From Gymnothorax reevesii (lineage: Eukaryota > Chordata > Actinopteri > Anguilliformes > Muraenidae): DNA of 64,000 bases. The stretch lies in NCBI GenBank assembly GCA_029721435.1, contig CM056576.1, forward strand, positions 120,517,166 to 120,581,165, given 5' to 3'. A program made the position numbers and the translations under genes. The stretch's first letter is position 1; every line of letters begins with the position of its first letter. This document shows, in pieces, positions 1 to 11,200 of the stretch. The notes beneath the pieces are model-generated. The model was given only the letters and a program-made list of their open reading frames with translations, was not told where the DNA came from and did not search any database.

Positions 1-99
1 CTAAATACTTTCATAAAGACAAATATTTGGGCTTTATTCTGAAAACATTACATGGAAGATATGTATACCCTTTCTGTCTTCCCCATACCCTCCCTCCAG

Positions 100-3000
100 G
101 TGGAGAAGAAGCACTTTACTGTAACCCGTACGCTGAACAAAACACCCTGTGCCTCCACCCACTGCCACGCCTACGAGCGTGAGGTCACACTGCGCACAAA
201 CCTGGGGGCGGGGTTTCACCTTCTCATTCCCAGCACCTTCCTCCAGGGGGCGGAGTCAAGCTTCCTGCTTAGGGTCTTCTCTTCCGCGCCTGTGTCTCTG
301 AGGTAGGCTGTGCTGTTTCTTTGGCGATGGAGCCAGTCACCCAATTGCAGATTCTTTGAGTATGGCATTTGAGCCTGCGGAAGTTTAATAATGTTAAGCT
401 ACCGAATCACGTAAGTCAGGGCTATTCAACTTTATCCAGAAAGGGCCGATGTGGGTGCAGGCTTTCATTCCATCCCTGCACTTACACACCTGACACCACA
501 AATCAACCCCAAGAGTCTTTGCTAATGAGCTTGAATAGTATTATCTGGTGTGTAGCAGCTTGTTTGGAATGAAAGCCTGCGCCCACACCGGCCCTTGCAG
601 GATAATGTTGAATAGCCCTGCTCTAAGTCAACAGCCAATTAGCCATAACAAGCCATTTCAAAATCTATCTTTTGTGACATTTCAAGGTGGAAAAGTCTGC
701 CCAGTATAATGAAGGCACTATTAACTGATTGGCTGTTGATCAGACCTTCGTGCCTCAGGATGGTTACTTCCCCATGTGACATCACAAGGGAACACATATT
801 GAAATGGTTTGTAGTGGCCAGTTAACTGTGCGCCTGGTTACATGATAGCAGACCTTTAAAACAACAGAGGGCTGTTATGTGTCATCTGATCATTGTTAAA
901 TCTATTCATTCATCATCTACTCTCCTTAATTGCCTGGTTGGGGATACATTGGTGATAGAGATTACTCCAGCATTCAGAGAGGGAAATGCAATCCATGCAG
1001 ACTCTGGCCAATCACCTGTTGTGATGCCTATGGGCAATATGGAGTCTCCTGTTTGCCTGTATATGCCTGTCTTTGAACTGTGGTAGGAAATGATGTAATG
1101 GTAGGAAATTTCATGATTTCCACATGAAATTGATAATGATATCAACACCTTAGGAAAGGCCATGCCTGGATTCAAACCCGCATCATTATTTCCTCTTAGG
1201 CAGCAGTACTACTTGGTGTAATCCCATGCAACCAATTAGAGCAAAAAATGTGGCCTTTTTTATTACTTTGTGACTATTCTTGTTTGGTCATTATTTGAAT
1301 GACTGGAAGAAATGAGGGTCCTTATTTATGCAAGGAGGTGTAACAGTACTGGGGAGGACTTGTTGTCCACAACAAGACCTATAAAGTGTTCCTGGAGGAA
1401 ACACCGGCTAGTATTTTTTGTTCAGTCTTACATTTAAACATGATAAAACTGCATTTCTGTCAAGTACCTCTGAGCATTATTTGTTGAGGAAAATGGCAGT
1501 CCACTGCATAGCTTTACGTGTGACTGTGTCATGCTATAGCGCATTGAAGACCTCCCGTCCTTCGGCCGCGGGAGTTTCGGATGGAGATTGGGAGAGCAGC
1601 TTCTTCCCGGGGAAATGGGTACCAGGAATTTCAGCCGGGGGAAGCAGGAACTTTCCGTCCCACCGGACAAACCCACATGTGCCTCTGACTGTCAGCTACC
1701 AATCCAGAGGGCCCAACACGAGAATCACACTTCGCCAGCACTGCCCCGCCAAAGCCCTCCAGCCTATCGGCTTCCACATATACCAGGTGAGCACTGTTCG
1801 CCGGAGCCTCCAAGGCCATAGACCTGGGCTGGGTATCGAGCTGCTTCCATGTGACTTCACATGTGACCATGTGACCGCTGAAGCTGTCTCCAGTCCTTCT
1901 TCCTCAACAATTTACAGCGGAATTCAAAAGTTAGTGCTCTCAGTTCTTTGTGAAATGCATGTAGCCTCACTTCTGTAAACTACCTCAGATGCTTTTTGGA
2001 AAGAAGTGAATAGTCAGAAGTTAAAAATTGTTTAAGTTAATTGAATAGTTTCCTTCATTTTGGCGGGCATTCTAGGAGAAGCCATGTTTAGCTCAATAAA
2101 CCGATGAACAAGTTCTTTCAATTTTCGTTGCAAATATTGCAAAAGAATTAACCCTTTTAAGTGCTAAATAATTTTTTATGAAATACCAACACACCACTCA
2201 AAATGTTACGCGCATGGGACACTTCGGTGCTGAATCGATGAGATCGGAATTTCTCGCTCCTCAAAGCGAAGAAAGTCTGCTTCATTTTCGCCATCACTTT
2301 CAGCAAACAATGTATCTAGATATTCAGCATTTTCGTCGTTAAGCTCACTGCCATCACTTAACAAGTTCTCGACTGCCAGCATTTTGAAATGACACGTGGT
2401 CAAAATCCACAAAACAAGAATTGTATAGTGATTAATTCATGGGATCACTGAGCAGTTCAAAGAAATTGTTTCATGGCACAGTCCGGAGCCCCTGGAACCC
2501 AATCTCCAACATGGCTGTGTAATACTAAAATCTGATTGATCCAGTGAAACACGCCCATCCACAAATAGCAGTTCTGACTGAAAACTTCCTCGTGGCAACA
2601 GCTGTGATCAGCAGCCGTCATGATTATGGTTACCACAGCGATAGCCATGACTTGAGCTTAAAGGGTTAAAATAAAGCTGGTTAGGGCCAAGGAGAAGCAT
2701 GGGAAATTCTACAGCTGCGCTGGTGCGAACATTTGGAACCATATCTAAGCCATTGTTGGAAAAAATGTCAATGCTCAGCAGTAGTATTGCAGATGGTGGT
2801 TTTTAGGATTTAGGATTTGGAAATTTAGGATTTTAATAATTTTATTTATTAATTTTGATATCTATTTAGATGTGTCCAACCGTTGGCCGGTTCTGTGTGT
2901 CCATGGTCTGTGTATGTATCCTGCAGGTTCCAGAGGGGTCTGTGGACCCCCAAATCTCCCAGGATCAGGAGCCGGAGGCTAGCTGTGTACCCCACTGCTA

Positions 3001-6000
3001 CGCCCCCGAGGTGTCCCTACACTGCAGCCTTCGCCCTGGGGCCTACGTCGTCCTCCCCTCCACATACCAGCCTCACTGCAAGGGCCACTTCACCCTGAGT
3101 GTGGTAAAGCAGATCCACAGGTAGAGAACACATAGCTCGTCTCAGCAGGCTTCGTCTGAAAGTGTTGTAGACTCAGTTTTAGGATCGACAGCTCAGTCTA
3201 GTCCCGCCACTCTTTGACTGTGCTGCCCTACAAAGGCTAAGTGCAGTAACTATGTAATAATTTAAACAGTAAACAATGGCTTCAGAGTTTGTTTGCTGTC
3301 CCAACAAATAAATAGTCAGCACCTCTGTTAGATTATGATTAATGGACTCACCATGGTATAGTTTCTGTCCAAATAAATCTTCACCTCAATATACTTTCAT
3401 GCTCAAAACTGTGTAACTCACGTTTTACCCAATATGTAGTTGCTGCACTTAGGCTTTGTGGGGCAGTTTGGCAAGAGCATGTGCCGAAGGTGGCTTGGCA
3501 TTATCCTGCTAGAACAAACAGGGGTAGCCCTGAAAAGATGGACGGCTGGAAGGTGGCATATGCTGTGCCAAAATGTATCATTCACCCTTCAACGTCCGTC
3601 GTGCCCTCAGATGTGCAAGGTTCCCATCCTGAGAGCAGAATGCAGCCCCAGGCCACGACAGGTGCTGGCTTTAGAGCAGGGGTGGCCAACCCTGGTCCTG
3701 GAGAGCCGCAGTGTCTGCTGATTTTTGGTGTTACTCAGCACTCGATTGATGGATTAAAGTAGTTGATTGCTCACTTAACTGATCTCACCTGATGTCTTTA
3801 ATTTGGTAATAATGAGCCAATCAAACAGTTAGCAGGAAGAACCCAAAAGACTCCTACAGCCAATTAAGCAGACTTGCAGGTTGTGACAGCAATCTACGTG
3901 TTAACCAAGATTTGTCAATCTGGTTGGATATTTAGCGTAGTAGTAATGCAGACAAAGTAGAAGTACAGACAAAAGTTTATAGAGCAGGGGTGGATAGTGC
4001 TGGTCCTGTAGAGCCAGAGGGTGTGCTGGGTGTGGTTTTCTCCACCCAATTTAAATCTAAGACACCAGGTGAGATAAGTGAAGTGTGTAATCAACTGCTT
4101 TAATTTATCATTCAAGTGCTGAGTAACTCTAAAAACCAGCAGACACTGCGGCTCTCCAGGACCAGGGTTGGCCACCCCTGCTTTAGAGCATGTTGCTGGC
4201 AACAGTTGGGATGGACCATCTCTTCTGTTGCCTTGAGAGAACATTGTCATTCATTTCTAAAATAAAAATTTTTTTTAAAAATCTGAAAGATGGACTTGTC
4301 AGACCGCAGTACCTCCTTCCATTTCACCACAGTTCACTTTCGATGAGTTTGAATGAAGAGAAGTCAGCCGCCCTTCTGTAAGGTGTCAATAGGTAGATAG
4401 ATGATATAGACATTCTTTATTGAACTTGGTGGGGTAATTTGTTCTCTGCATTTGACCCATCCTAGCAGCGGGCAGCCACAGTGCAGCATCCGAGAACCAA
4501 CTCCAGTTCTTATGTTGGTTAGGGGCACAGGCAGGAGTATTCCTGAAGAGCACATTTTTACAAGTGGGGGAAAGCAGAGTATTCGGAGAAAAGGAAGAAC
4601 ATGTAAACTCCACACTGAGAGGTCCTGACCCACCAGGACTCTATTCTGGAACCTCCTCGCTGTGAGGCAACAGCGCTAACCACTGTGCTACCACGTCTTC
4701 CTATTTGTGTAGCTGAGCCTTTACTTTCATTTTATGATTCTCCAATGATCTGTGTTCACCGGCACAGCTCCTCTGAAGTACCAATGAGCCCATATGGTTA
4801 TATCCATCAAAAAAGCACATTGGTTCATACCGCAGTGCCGCCTGAGTGCTCGAAGGTTACACACATCCGATATTGGTATTCAGCCTCATCTTTTATGTGC
4901 TGAGATTTCTCCAGTTTCTCTGAATCTTTTCACCATTTTATGGACTGCCTATGGTAAAACTCCCAAATTCTGTGCAATTGCGCGTTGAGAAACTTTGTTA
5001 AACTACTTGACTATTTGTTCACAGAGCTTTCGGCAATATGGCAAACCTCAAACCATTTTGCCGGTAAATGTGACTGCTCATTTTGAGACCAGTTATAATC
5101 AAATCACTTATTAACCATTAACACGTTTACTTGTGCAATGTTCCAAATGGATGTTTTTCTGGTATCCACTACTTTTCCGGTGTGTCCCCCTGTCTCAATT
5201 GTTTTGGAATGTGTAGCAGGCATCAACTTGCGAATTGGTTGTAAAAAATGGATTCAGTTGATAAGGTTAAACTTCAGATATTTTTCTTTGTGCTGTTTTC
5301 AATTAAATGTACGAGAGATTTCTGTTTTTATTTACAATTAATATTTTGTCCAATTTAACAATTGAGATTGTTAAATTAATGTTGTGTGCTTTACCCCCCC
5401 CCCCCCCCCCCCAATCAGTTTTTGTTTTTTATTTATTTTTATATGCCCTGCTTCTGTAATTGTTAATGATGGACTACATCCTACATTGAGAATGTTTCCA
5501 GCACATTATAGGATTTGTTATGAGATTGAGTTAATATGTCCAAAAATACTACTTTTCTAAAAATGAATTTGGATATCACAAGATGTCATCAGTGCTCAAC
5601 CACCAATTTTTGCTTTTATAATCTGATTAGGAAGGTGGTGAAGAGCCAGGAGGCCTTGGGGCAGTTCATTCAGGAGGTGAGTTCCTGCTTTTGGCCCTCT
5701 TTGGCTGCCGTGGCCGCAGAGCTGGGAATGTTTTCGTCTGCATTTGTCAGAAAGATTTATCACCTTCTGCAATGCCCGGTTTATTTCAACAAGCTGCGCC
5801 AGAGGGCAGTGTTTACCTGTGACAATGAGAGGGACACAGGCTATAGTTCTTTGAAGTTCTTTGCTTTTGCTCGAGAAGAATAAAATCTTATTCAGTGAAG
5901 TTCATATGGTTCAAATAATAAACCAGTGCACAGCATATTAAAAGAATGTTTAATTTGCTACATAGTTCTGTATGTTGATGTAGTTCCCCACCCTTCTGCC

Positions 6001-6088
6001 TCTCTATCGCCCCGCTCTCTCCCCCTCTCTGTCTCGCTCTCCCTCACTTTTTCGGCAGGTTTCAAACATCTCCGTTATGCGCAGCTAA
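100..6088 (+). CDS. capn10: Calpain-10, 3' coding exons (gene starts upstream of window)
   Basis: Five coding exons are seen: 100-302, 1540-1786, 2927-3120, 5631-5676 and 6059-6088, with stop TAA at 6086-6088. All junctions have AG/GT sites and phases that join in frame (720 nt, 239 residues). They encode the end of the first and all of the second calpain beta-sandwich (domain III, C2-like). Recognisable blocks are IPSTFLQGAESSFLLRVFSS in the first exon, AGGSRNFPS and PIGFHIYQ in the second, and SCVPHCYAPEVSLHC with VLPSTYQP in the third. The tail KSQEALGQFIQE followed by VSNISVMRS resembles the end of human CAPN10 as I know it. Two tandem domain III copies and no EF-hand tail are typical of calpain-10, an atypical intracellular cysteine protease. 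The catalytic domain is not in the window. The last coding exon is only 30 nt. Introns carry a 204-bp hAT MITE, a TTAA element and a decayed Tc1. Confidence 0.93.
417..620. mobile_element. hAT-type MITE in a capn10 intron
   Basis: A 204-bp foldback element starts CAGGGCTATTCAACTTTATCC-like and ends with its inverted complement ..GTTGAATAGCCCTG. CAGGG ends and a candidate 8-bp flanking duplication (ACGTAAGT at 409-416, CTCTAAGT at 621-628, five of eight matching) fit the hAT superfamily. It contains no coding sequence. Its internal inverted arms (GGCTTTCATTCCA / TGGAATGAAAGCC) closely resemble the 204-bp element at 13536. Confidence 0.7.
2148..2669 (-). mobile_element. piggyBac-like TTAA-flanked element with transposase N-terminal remnant
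   Basis: The 522-bp unit is bounded by TTAA at 2148-2151 and 2666-2669. Ends read TTAACCCTTTTAAG and, on the other strand, TTAACCCTTTAAGC. TTAACCC termini and TTAA target duplication are characteristic of piggyBac. The minus strand holds an acidic open stretch at 2206-2412 (NDENAEYLDTLFAESDGENE), like the acidic N-terminus of piggyBac-type transposases. No catalytic domain remains, so this is probably an internally deleted non-autonomous copy. It lies in the capn10 intron between exons 1540-1786 and 2927-3120. Confidence 0.6.
3677..4180. mobile_element. hAT-type MITE, perfect 8-bp target duplication
   Basis: It starts CAGGGGTGGCCAACCCTGGT and ends with the near-exact inverted complement (..TTGGCCACCCCTG). 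The flanks are identical 8-mers, CTTTAGAG at 3669-3676 and 4181-4188, the target duplication size of hAT elements. About 50 bp of terminal inverted repeat (..CCTGGAGAGCCGCAGTGTCTGCTG) are visible. A second CAGGGGTGG start near 3987 suggests another, partial hAT piece inside. No coding capacity is seen. It interrupts the older Tc1 remnant. Confidence 0.85.
4555..4697 (-). mobile_element. tRNA-derived SINE head (fish type), minus strand
   Basis: Read on the minus strand the sequence contains GGTAGCACAGTGGTTAGCGC, then TTGCCTCACAGCGAGGAGGTTCC, then a 'gtgtggagtttacatgttcttcc' stretch. This is the common fish SINE layout of A-box-like and B-box-like promoter followed by a body. The B-box is degenerate. 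The adjoining 4380-4550 sequence (ctctgcatttgacccatcc) belongs to another common fish repeat. Family assignment is from memory of such repeats, not from a search. Confidence 0.45.
5394..5412 (+). repeat. Poly-C run of 19
   Basis: An uninterrupted run of C in the capn10 intron before the 5631-5676 exon. It is prone to length error in assemblies. No function is inferred. Confidence 0.9.
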
Positions 6089-7164
6089 TGATGGGCGAAC
6101 CCCCCCCCCCCCCACTGTACTGTGACGTGGGTTCGGCTTCTGGACTGAGATGAAAGGACCGACGCCCCCCTCCCCCCACCCCCACAAACACTCCCTCCAG
6201 ATCAAGGGCAAACAAAGCCGCAGAGTCTTTATTTGTCCGCAGAGGGGGCAGGCAGTTGCGATTCGGACATCACAGCCAGTCCACTGCTTCGGCACTAATG
6301 GGAGGCGACGTGACTCGGTGGCGTAACAGACGGGGGCCGTTTGAAGGTGGGGTTGTGGCCCCCTCCTTGCTGGCCATCCCACCGCCAAAACAAAGACGCC
6401 ACTCATGAGCCCTCTTTTTGGGGGGGGTGGATGTCGGGTAGCAACAGGAGCTTGAAGCCGTGCCTTGGGCTTCTCTAACCCCAATGCCCCCCCCAGTACA
6501 CACACACACACACACACACACCCCTCTAAACTTACACCAGGGCAGGGGAAAGATGGCTTGAAACCATTACCGCTGGGGGAGAGCTGAAGAGTGGTATTGA
6601 GGGTGACCTGAATCCCCAAATGCAATGCAGGGCTAGAAAGCACCCATCTGCGTTTGGTGCCGCGTGAATTGGCCCACACCAGCAGTGGCTTCCCACGTGC
6701 AATAGAGTTTGGCCCACGCAGCACTCAGCAGCAGATAGGGCTCTGCTTGAGGAGGGGGGAAACTTAAGGAAAGTGTTCTGCTGACCATCCTGTAGCACTT
6801 GATTGTAAGTCCGCTTTGAGAAGTCCGAAGCTGTGCACTTGGTTACGTTTGACTGGGCAAATTTGGTGGTGCATTTCAAGTTCTCAGACTATTATTGTGG
6901 CTACCCCACTGAATTTTCATTGCTACATTAACTGGCTTTTTCCTGCCTGAAATGTCATAATGTAATATGATTATAATGTGGTTATGTTTATTTTCTGATT
7001 TTTCATTGACATAAGACTGTGGCACTTCTTTTCCGTAGTTCCTAATTTTTTCGCATTTGAAGGTGTCACAGCACTTTAAAACAAGAGCCATCTGGCAATG
7101 GCGTATCCCCCCGGCCCCACACATTCATGGATTAACGGCTCAAGAAATTCCTAAATACCAAAAG

Positions 7165-7335
7165 GCACATCTAAATGGCATATCAGATCTACACACCAAA
7201 TTTCCTGAAGATATATTGAGTGGTCTTTGAGTTATGCTCTGGAAACGAAATGATTACGGACGGACGTACAGACGGACGGACATGGCTATCGCTATATCCC
7301 CCCGAATTACACGCCGGGGGGGATAACAAGCTAGC
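7165..7335 (+). repeat. Interspersed repeat with CGGACGGACG core
   Basis: It contains 'ctacacaccaaattt', 'tgagttatgctctgg', 'tacggacggacgtacagacggacgg' and an end near 'cgccgggggggataa'. The copy at 14747-14936 shares the same order of blocks (ctacacaccaaatttgg, ctgagtaaagct, cggacggacgg, ggcgggggataa). A related 'tacaccaaatttgg' block occurs near 51143. The family is not identified. Confidence 0.55.
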
Positions 7336-7545
7336 AGAGTTCGGCATCTCTACTGTTGAGGAAATCCCAAGTGTTACTAAAATTGGTTGTTTATTTAAGG
7401 TATTTTAAATGTTTTAATTTTTATGTTAAACGGAAATGTGACCTCAGTGAACTGTTCTGTATTTGTATTAATCTGACTGCGGGATGAACAATAACCCGTC
7501 CGGTCAACGGATTGAAATGTTGCGTGTGCAATACTGTAAAGATGA

Positions 7546-7551
7546 AATAAA
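7546..7551 (+). promoter_or_regulatory. Candidate polyadenylation signal for capn10
   Basis: AATAAA lies 1.46 kb after the capn10 stop and about 350 bp before the eif4e2 start codon. A T-rich tract follows at 7591. The assignment rests only on the motif and position. Confidence 0.3.
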
Positions 7552-7639
7552 TCGTGACATGTATTCTGTAAGGAGAGGTACTGTATGCTGCCTTTTTTTT
7601 TTTTTTTTTTAAACCTTCAAGATATTCCCTGGATCGGGT

Positions 7640-8290
7640 CATCATGATGCAACACGTTGGGACGTCGGAAATAACAACTGTGATGCGTCGGCACCGGATA
7701 TTATTCTGTGATTATAACAAAAATTAGCAGCGAAAGAGAACTGATAAGAGGCCACTTCACCAAAGTGCACCGCATGTGCTGTCGGTGCACGCTACCACTG
7801 CACGATGCGCGCGCCCGTCTCCGTGCACGGCGCTGTTCCTGCGGAATTCGGAGGGCTGTTGTCAGACTCCGGAGACAGACACCCATATAGAAAATAATGA
7901 ACAACAAATTTGACGCGTGAGTAAAAGATCCGATCTGAAGAGCAGCACGTAAATCGCATTTCATGCTCATCACAAATGATTCGTTTTTTGAGGCTTGCAT
8001 GTTGTCTGCGTTCTCGTTGTAAAGAAAGAGGCGTGTCTGAGTCGTGCATAGGCAGAGGTCAGACAGGAGTGGCCGTCAAGTATCCCACGCTTTCTGCGTC
8101 CAGCATCGTAGGTGAAACCGCAGCATCAGTCGATAATCTATTCTTGCCGTGCTGTCCCAATGTGCGGAAAATGCCTGTTGTTAGAGTGGGGCCCGTCAGG
8201 CCGCAGCTGAATCCACGGGCTGAAAGTCGATGAAAGGCTGGGACAGGTGCGCTAGGACCCGGTCGGAAACTCCTTGCTGTCATGGCCGCA
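7640..8290 (+). promoter_or_regulatory. CpG-rich stretch around eif4e2 exon 1 (candidate promoter)
   Basis: CpG dinucleotides are much denser here than in flanking intron, for example 'cacgatgcgcgcgcccgtctccg' near 7800 and repeated CG into intron 1 up to about 8280. The stretch encloses the start codon at 7897. A CpG-rich start is expected for a housekeeping translation factor. No TATA box or experimentally anchored start is visible. Confidence 0.4.
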
Positions 8291-11200
8291 ACAGAAGGCT
8301 TACTGAAAGCAGTGGCACATTCGGTTGTGAAAGTAGAAAAAAGAAGGAAACCTAAAATATCTTGTCAGTCAAAACGCATTTTACTTGATCAATGAAGGCA
8401 CGAATTCTTGGAATAACGCTGGTCACAACCTAGCTTCAGTTTCATTTTAAAGTTCGCGGCGCTAATAGCTGTGTGCTGACTAAGTTAGGTATGGAAGCAG
8501 CCATAAGACCTCTTCATAAAACTAAAGCTGGTCACAATCAATGCATGTCTTCCTGAACAACTGTAGGATAATAATCAATTACGATTTAACTCTCTCGAAA
8601 GTCATTGGTACAGTAAGTGTACTTGGCTACTTGTGCCAGTGGTTCAAAGCCAGCTTGTCTCTTCCGCTCGCAGTGAACAGATTTGCATACATTGGGGAAG
8701 AATTTACTTAAACGCTCGTCAGCGACTCAGACAGTTACCTGGCGACTACTGATGCGCTTCGTCTGGCCACAGCTTGCGTAAAATGCGGTGCAAGTGGATC
8801 TCGCCGTTTGTTCAGGTTTCCGTACCCACCGCGACATCAAATCATTTCATACAGTCCGCTAACGCTGTTACATTATTATTTTTTTTGCTTGATTAGGCTC
8901 TTTCCGTATTGAAGGGGATCATGTACGCTCTTAAGCCTCATTATCCGAAATGGCTGTAGTTGTAAACAATGTAGGAATAAAAACGGTTTATTTCAAACAT
9001 TTGCAAAGAAAGGACACATTTCATGAAGATGGTGACTTAAGTCAATGGGGTCCGTTGGTGGATGTACTACTTTTCCGTTGTACGCAATGCAGATTTGGCT
9101 TGCTACCGTTTGTCATGTCTTTTGTTTCCCAGTTTGTCTTTGCTTCCCAATGGCTGTTTTTGGAGACCCTGTGTCCACACTTATGTCAGTCAGCCAAATG
9201 ATCCTTGGATTTCATCAGCTGCGACTGAACCGTCTTCTTATGCAAAAAATGAAATAACGATGTACATGTATGCATGCAGTTGCAGTATAGTACAGGATAT
9301 CTTCAAGGCATACAGAATTATATCCTTGTGTCAATGATTATTATAATTTGTAATTAAGAAAAATTAACACACAATTAATTTTGGGATTCCACTGCGTTTG
9401 AAACAATACGCAGGACACACTGGTGTCCCAGTGAGAACCACTGGTGTATAAGGTAGACATGTTGGTTGCGATGTCCGGCTTGCATTTATGAGTAGGTGTC
9501 GTTGTAGTTTTTTTAACCTGTGAATTATTGTTGCTATAATTATTCTTACAGCGATGGAAGTGTTTCCAGCTAGAACTTTACTAACGTTACAGGTTAGCAT
9601 TGGCCTCTAATAAGAGTGCAGCTTAGCTGTGGATCCAGGCTCACATAGCAAATCAGATCCTGACACATGGTTGCCCACAGCCTTCCCCCACTCATATACA
9701 CTCATTCGCACATAATTTTGTCACAAATCATTCATGCAATGCACATAGAATGTAAACGCTTGCAAACACATCAAAAATGTGTTAATTCCAATTTATGTAA
9801 TTTGAATTGGTGATTGATATATTAAGATTATTCCCCCCCCCCAAAAAAGAGAAAAAATTAAGCCTACTAAGGTTCAGAAAGTATTGGCCACGCAGTGTGG
9901 TTTTCTGGATTCTGGAATGTAAAGTAACAGACTGTTGGGAAGGACCTTGTATTTAAGTGGACTGCAGTCTGCGTATGTGCGTGCATGTGTGTGTCCGACT
10001 GTGTGAGAATGATAAGGTAACTGCCTGCCTCAGGCTGAAAGATGACGACAGCGGGGACCACGATCAGAACGAGGACAGCGGCTCACCGAAAGAGTGTGAA
10101 AAGGAAAAAAATGAGGAGGAAGAGAAGGAGCAGAGTAAAAGGAAGGTGTGTGTCGTTATCTGCGCGCAGGCGCCCCCAAGCATGTGTCTGTGGAAGTACA
10201 GGAGAGTTTGCCGGCATTCATGTGAATGTGCTGACATACAGTACCTGTCAAAAGTCTGGACTCACTTTGCTAATGTCACAGCACTCTTGTTTTTTTTGAG
10301 AAATTTGAACGGCTTAACTTCTTTGTATCATTTCAAATGGAATCTTGTGAGAGGTAAACGGTCAGAAATATGAAGATATATAATTTACTTGTTTGAATAG
10401 AGTTCAAAGTTTGGAATTCTCAAAGTAGCCATATTTTGCAGAGTAAACAGACAGACAAGCTCCTTCCATTTTCCAACGGGCAAATTAAAGTCAAGCTGTT
10501 TTGCGGCTTAATTGGGCAAACGGGTCGATGAAAATCAAACTGCAAGTGCAGCACATCTATGGGAACTTAGACAGGGCTGCGCAGCAGCAAACTCATTATA
10601 GCCATAAGACTGTGAGTCCGCTCAGCAGATATGACAGCCAGTGCTGGTTAGTTTGATGGATTTAAGAAAAAACATTTTTTTTTTCAAAATAATGTGTGCT
10701 TATTTCTTTATTTAACATGTATTGTAAGAAAAATATGGGTATGTCCAATTTTTTCACTGGTACTGTAGGCAAATGTGTGTGTGCGTGTGTGTGAGCTTGA
10801 GCCACAACCATTTTTTTTTTTTTTACTACAAAGTATTGAATTAACTGTTAGGAATAATGCCACTGCTTTCGAAGGTTAAACTGCTTTGTTATTCTCCATC
10901 ATACAGATATTTGTGGAAGCATTTGCAGTTTCCAGTGCATTTTATGACCTGTGCATGCATGGAATTATTTCAGGGAGGGGTGTTGCTGGACTGACCTGAT
11001 TTACTAAACCGTTCAGCACACGTGAGACTGTTTTGCTGATGCAGAAATACTGTGAGAGCACGTGAATGGTGCAGGGAGTGCATTTTCTCCAGTCGCATAT
11101 CACGTCCCTGAAATTGCATGTGCGAACTGAAGGCTGTAATAAATCAGGCCCTCAGTGGTCTAGACCGGTTTGACCGTTTAACTCCCTCTCTCTTTTTAGA

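Larger units (their letters stand above)
3432..5330 (-). mobile_element. Decayed Tc1/mariner remnant in a capn10 intron, itself interrupted
   Basis: Segments match the Tc1 transposase of the 18.7 and 28.9 kb copies at DNA level: GTGGCTTGGCATTATCCTGC near 3490, a 'gacttgtcagacc' block near 4293, and 'gatttctccagtttctctgaa' near 4902. The reading direction is minus and the frame is heavily broken. Two younger pieces split it, the hAT MITE at 3677-4180 and a SINE-like piece at about 4380-4697. Outer limits are approximate because the terminal repeats have decayed. Confidence 0.6.
6089..7640 (+). other. capn10 3' untranslated / intergenic stretch
   Basis: No coding exon is seen between the capn10 stop and the eif4e2 start. 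The first 700 bp are GC-rich with homopolymer C/G tracts and an (AC)12 microsatellite at about 6498-6521. A GGACGGAC-type interspersed repeat lies at 7165-7335 and a poly-T run at about 7591-7610. The only AATAAA I noted that could serve capn10 is at 7546. Confidence 0.6.

Noticed and set aside
1418..1539. Open frame upstream of the 1540-1786 capn10 exon as coding
   Set aside because: Only the part after the TATAG acceptor at 1538-1539 joins in phase with the preceding exon. The upstream residues do not resemble calpain.
6062..6724. 220-codon minus-strand open frame opposite the capn10 3' end
   Set aside because: It translates an AC microsatellite (CVCVCVCV) and poly-G/C tracts, has no family resemblance, and starts within GC-rich untranslated sequence. 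GC bias alone keeps it open.
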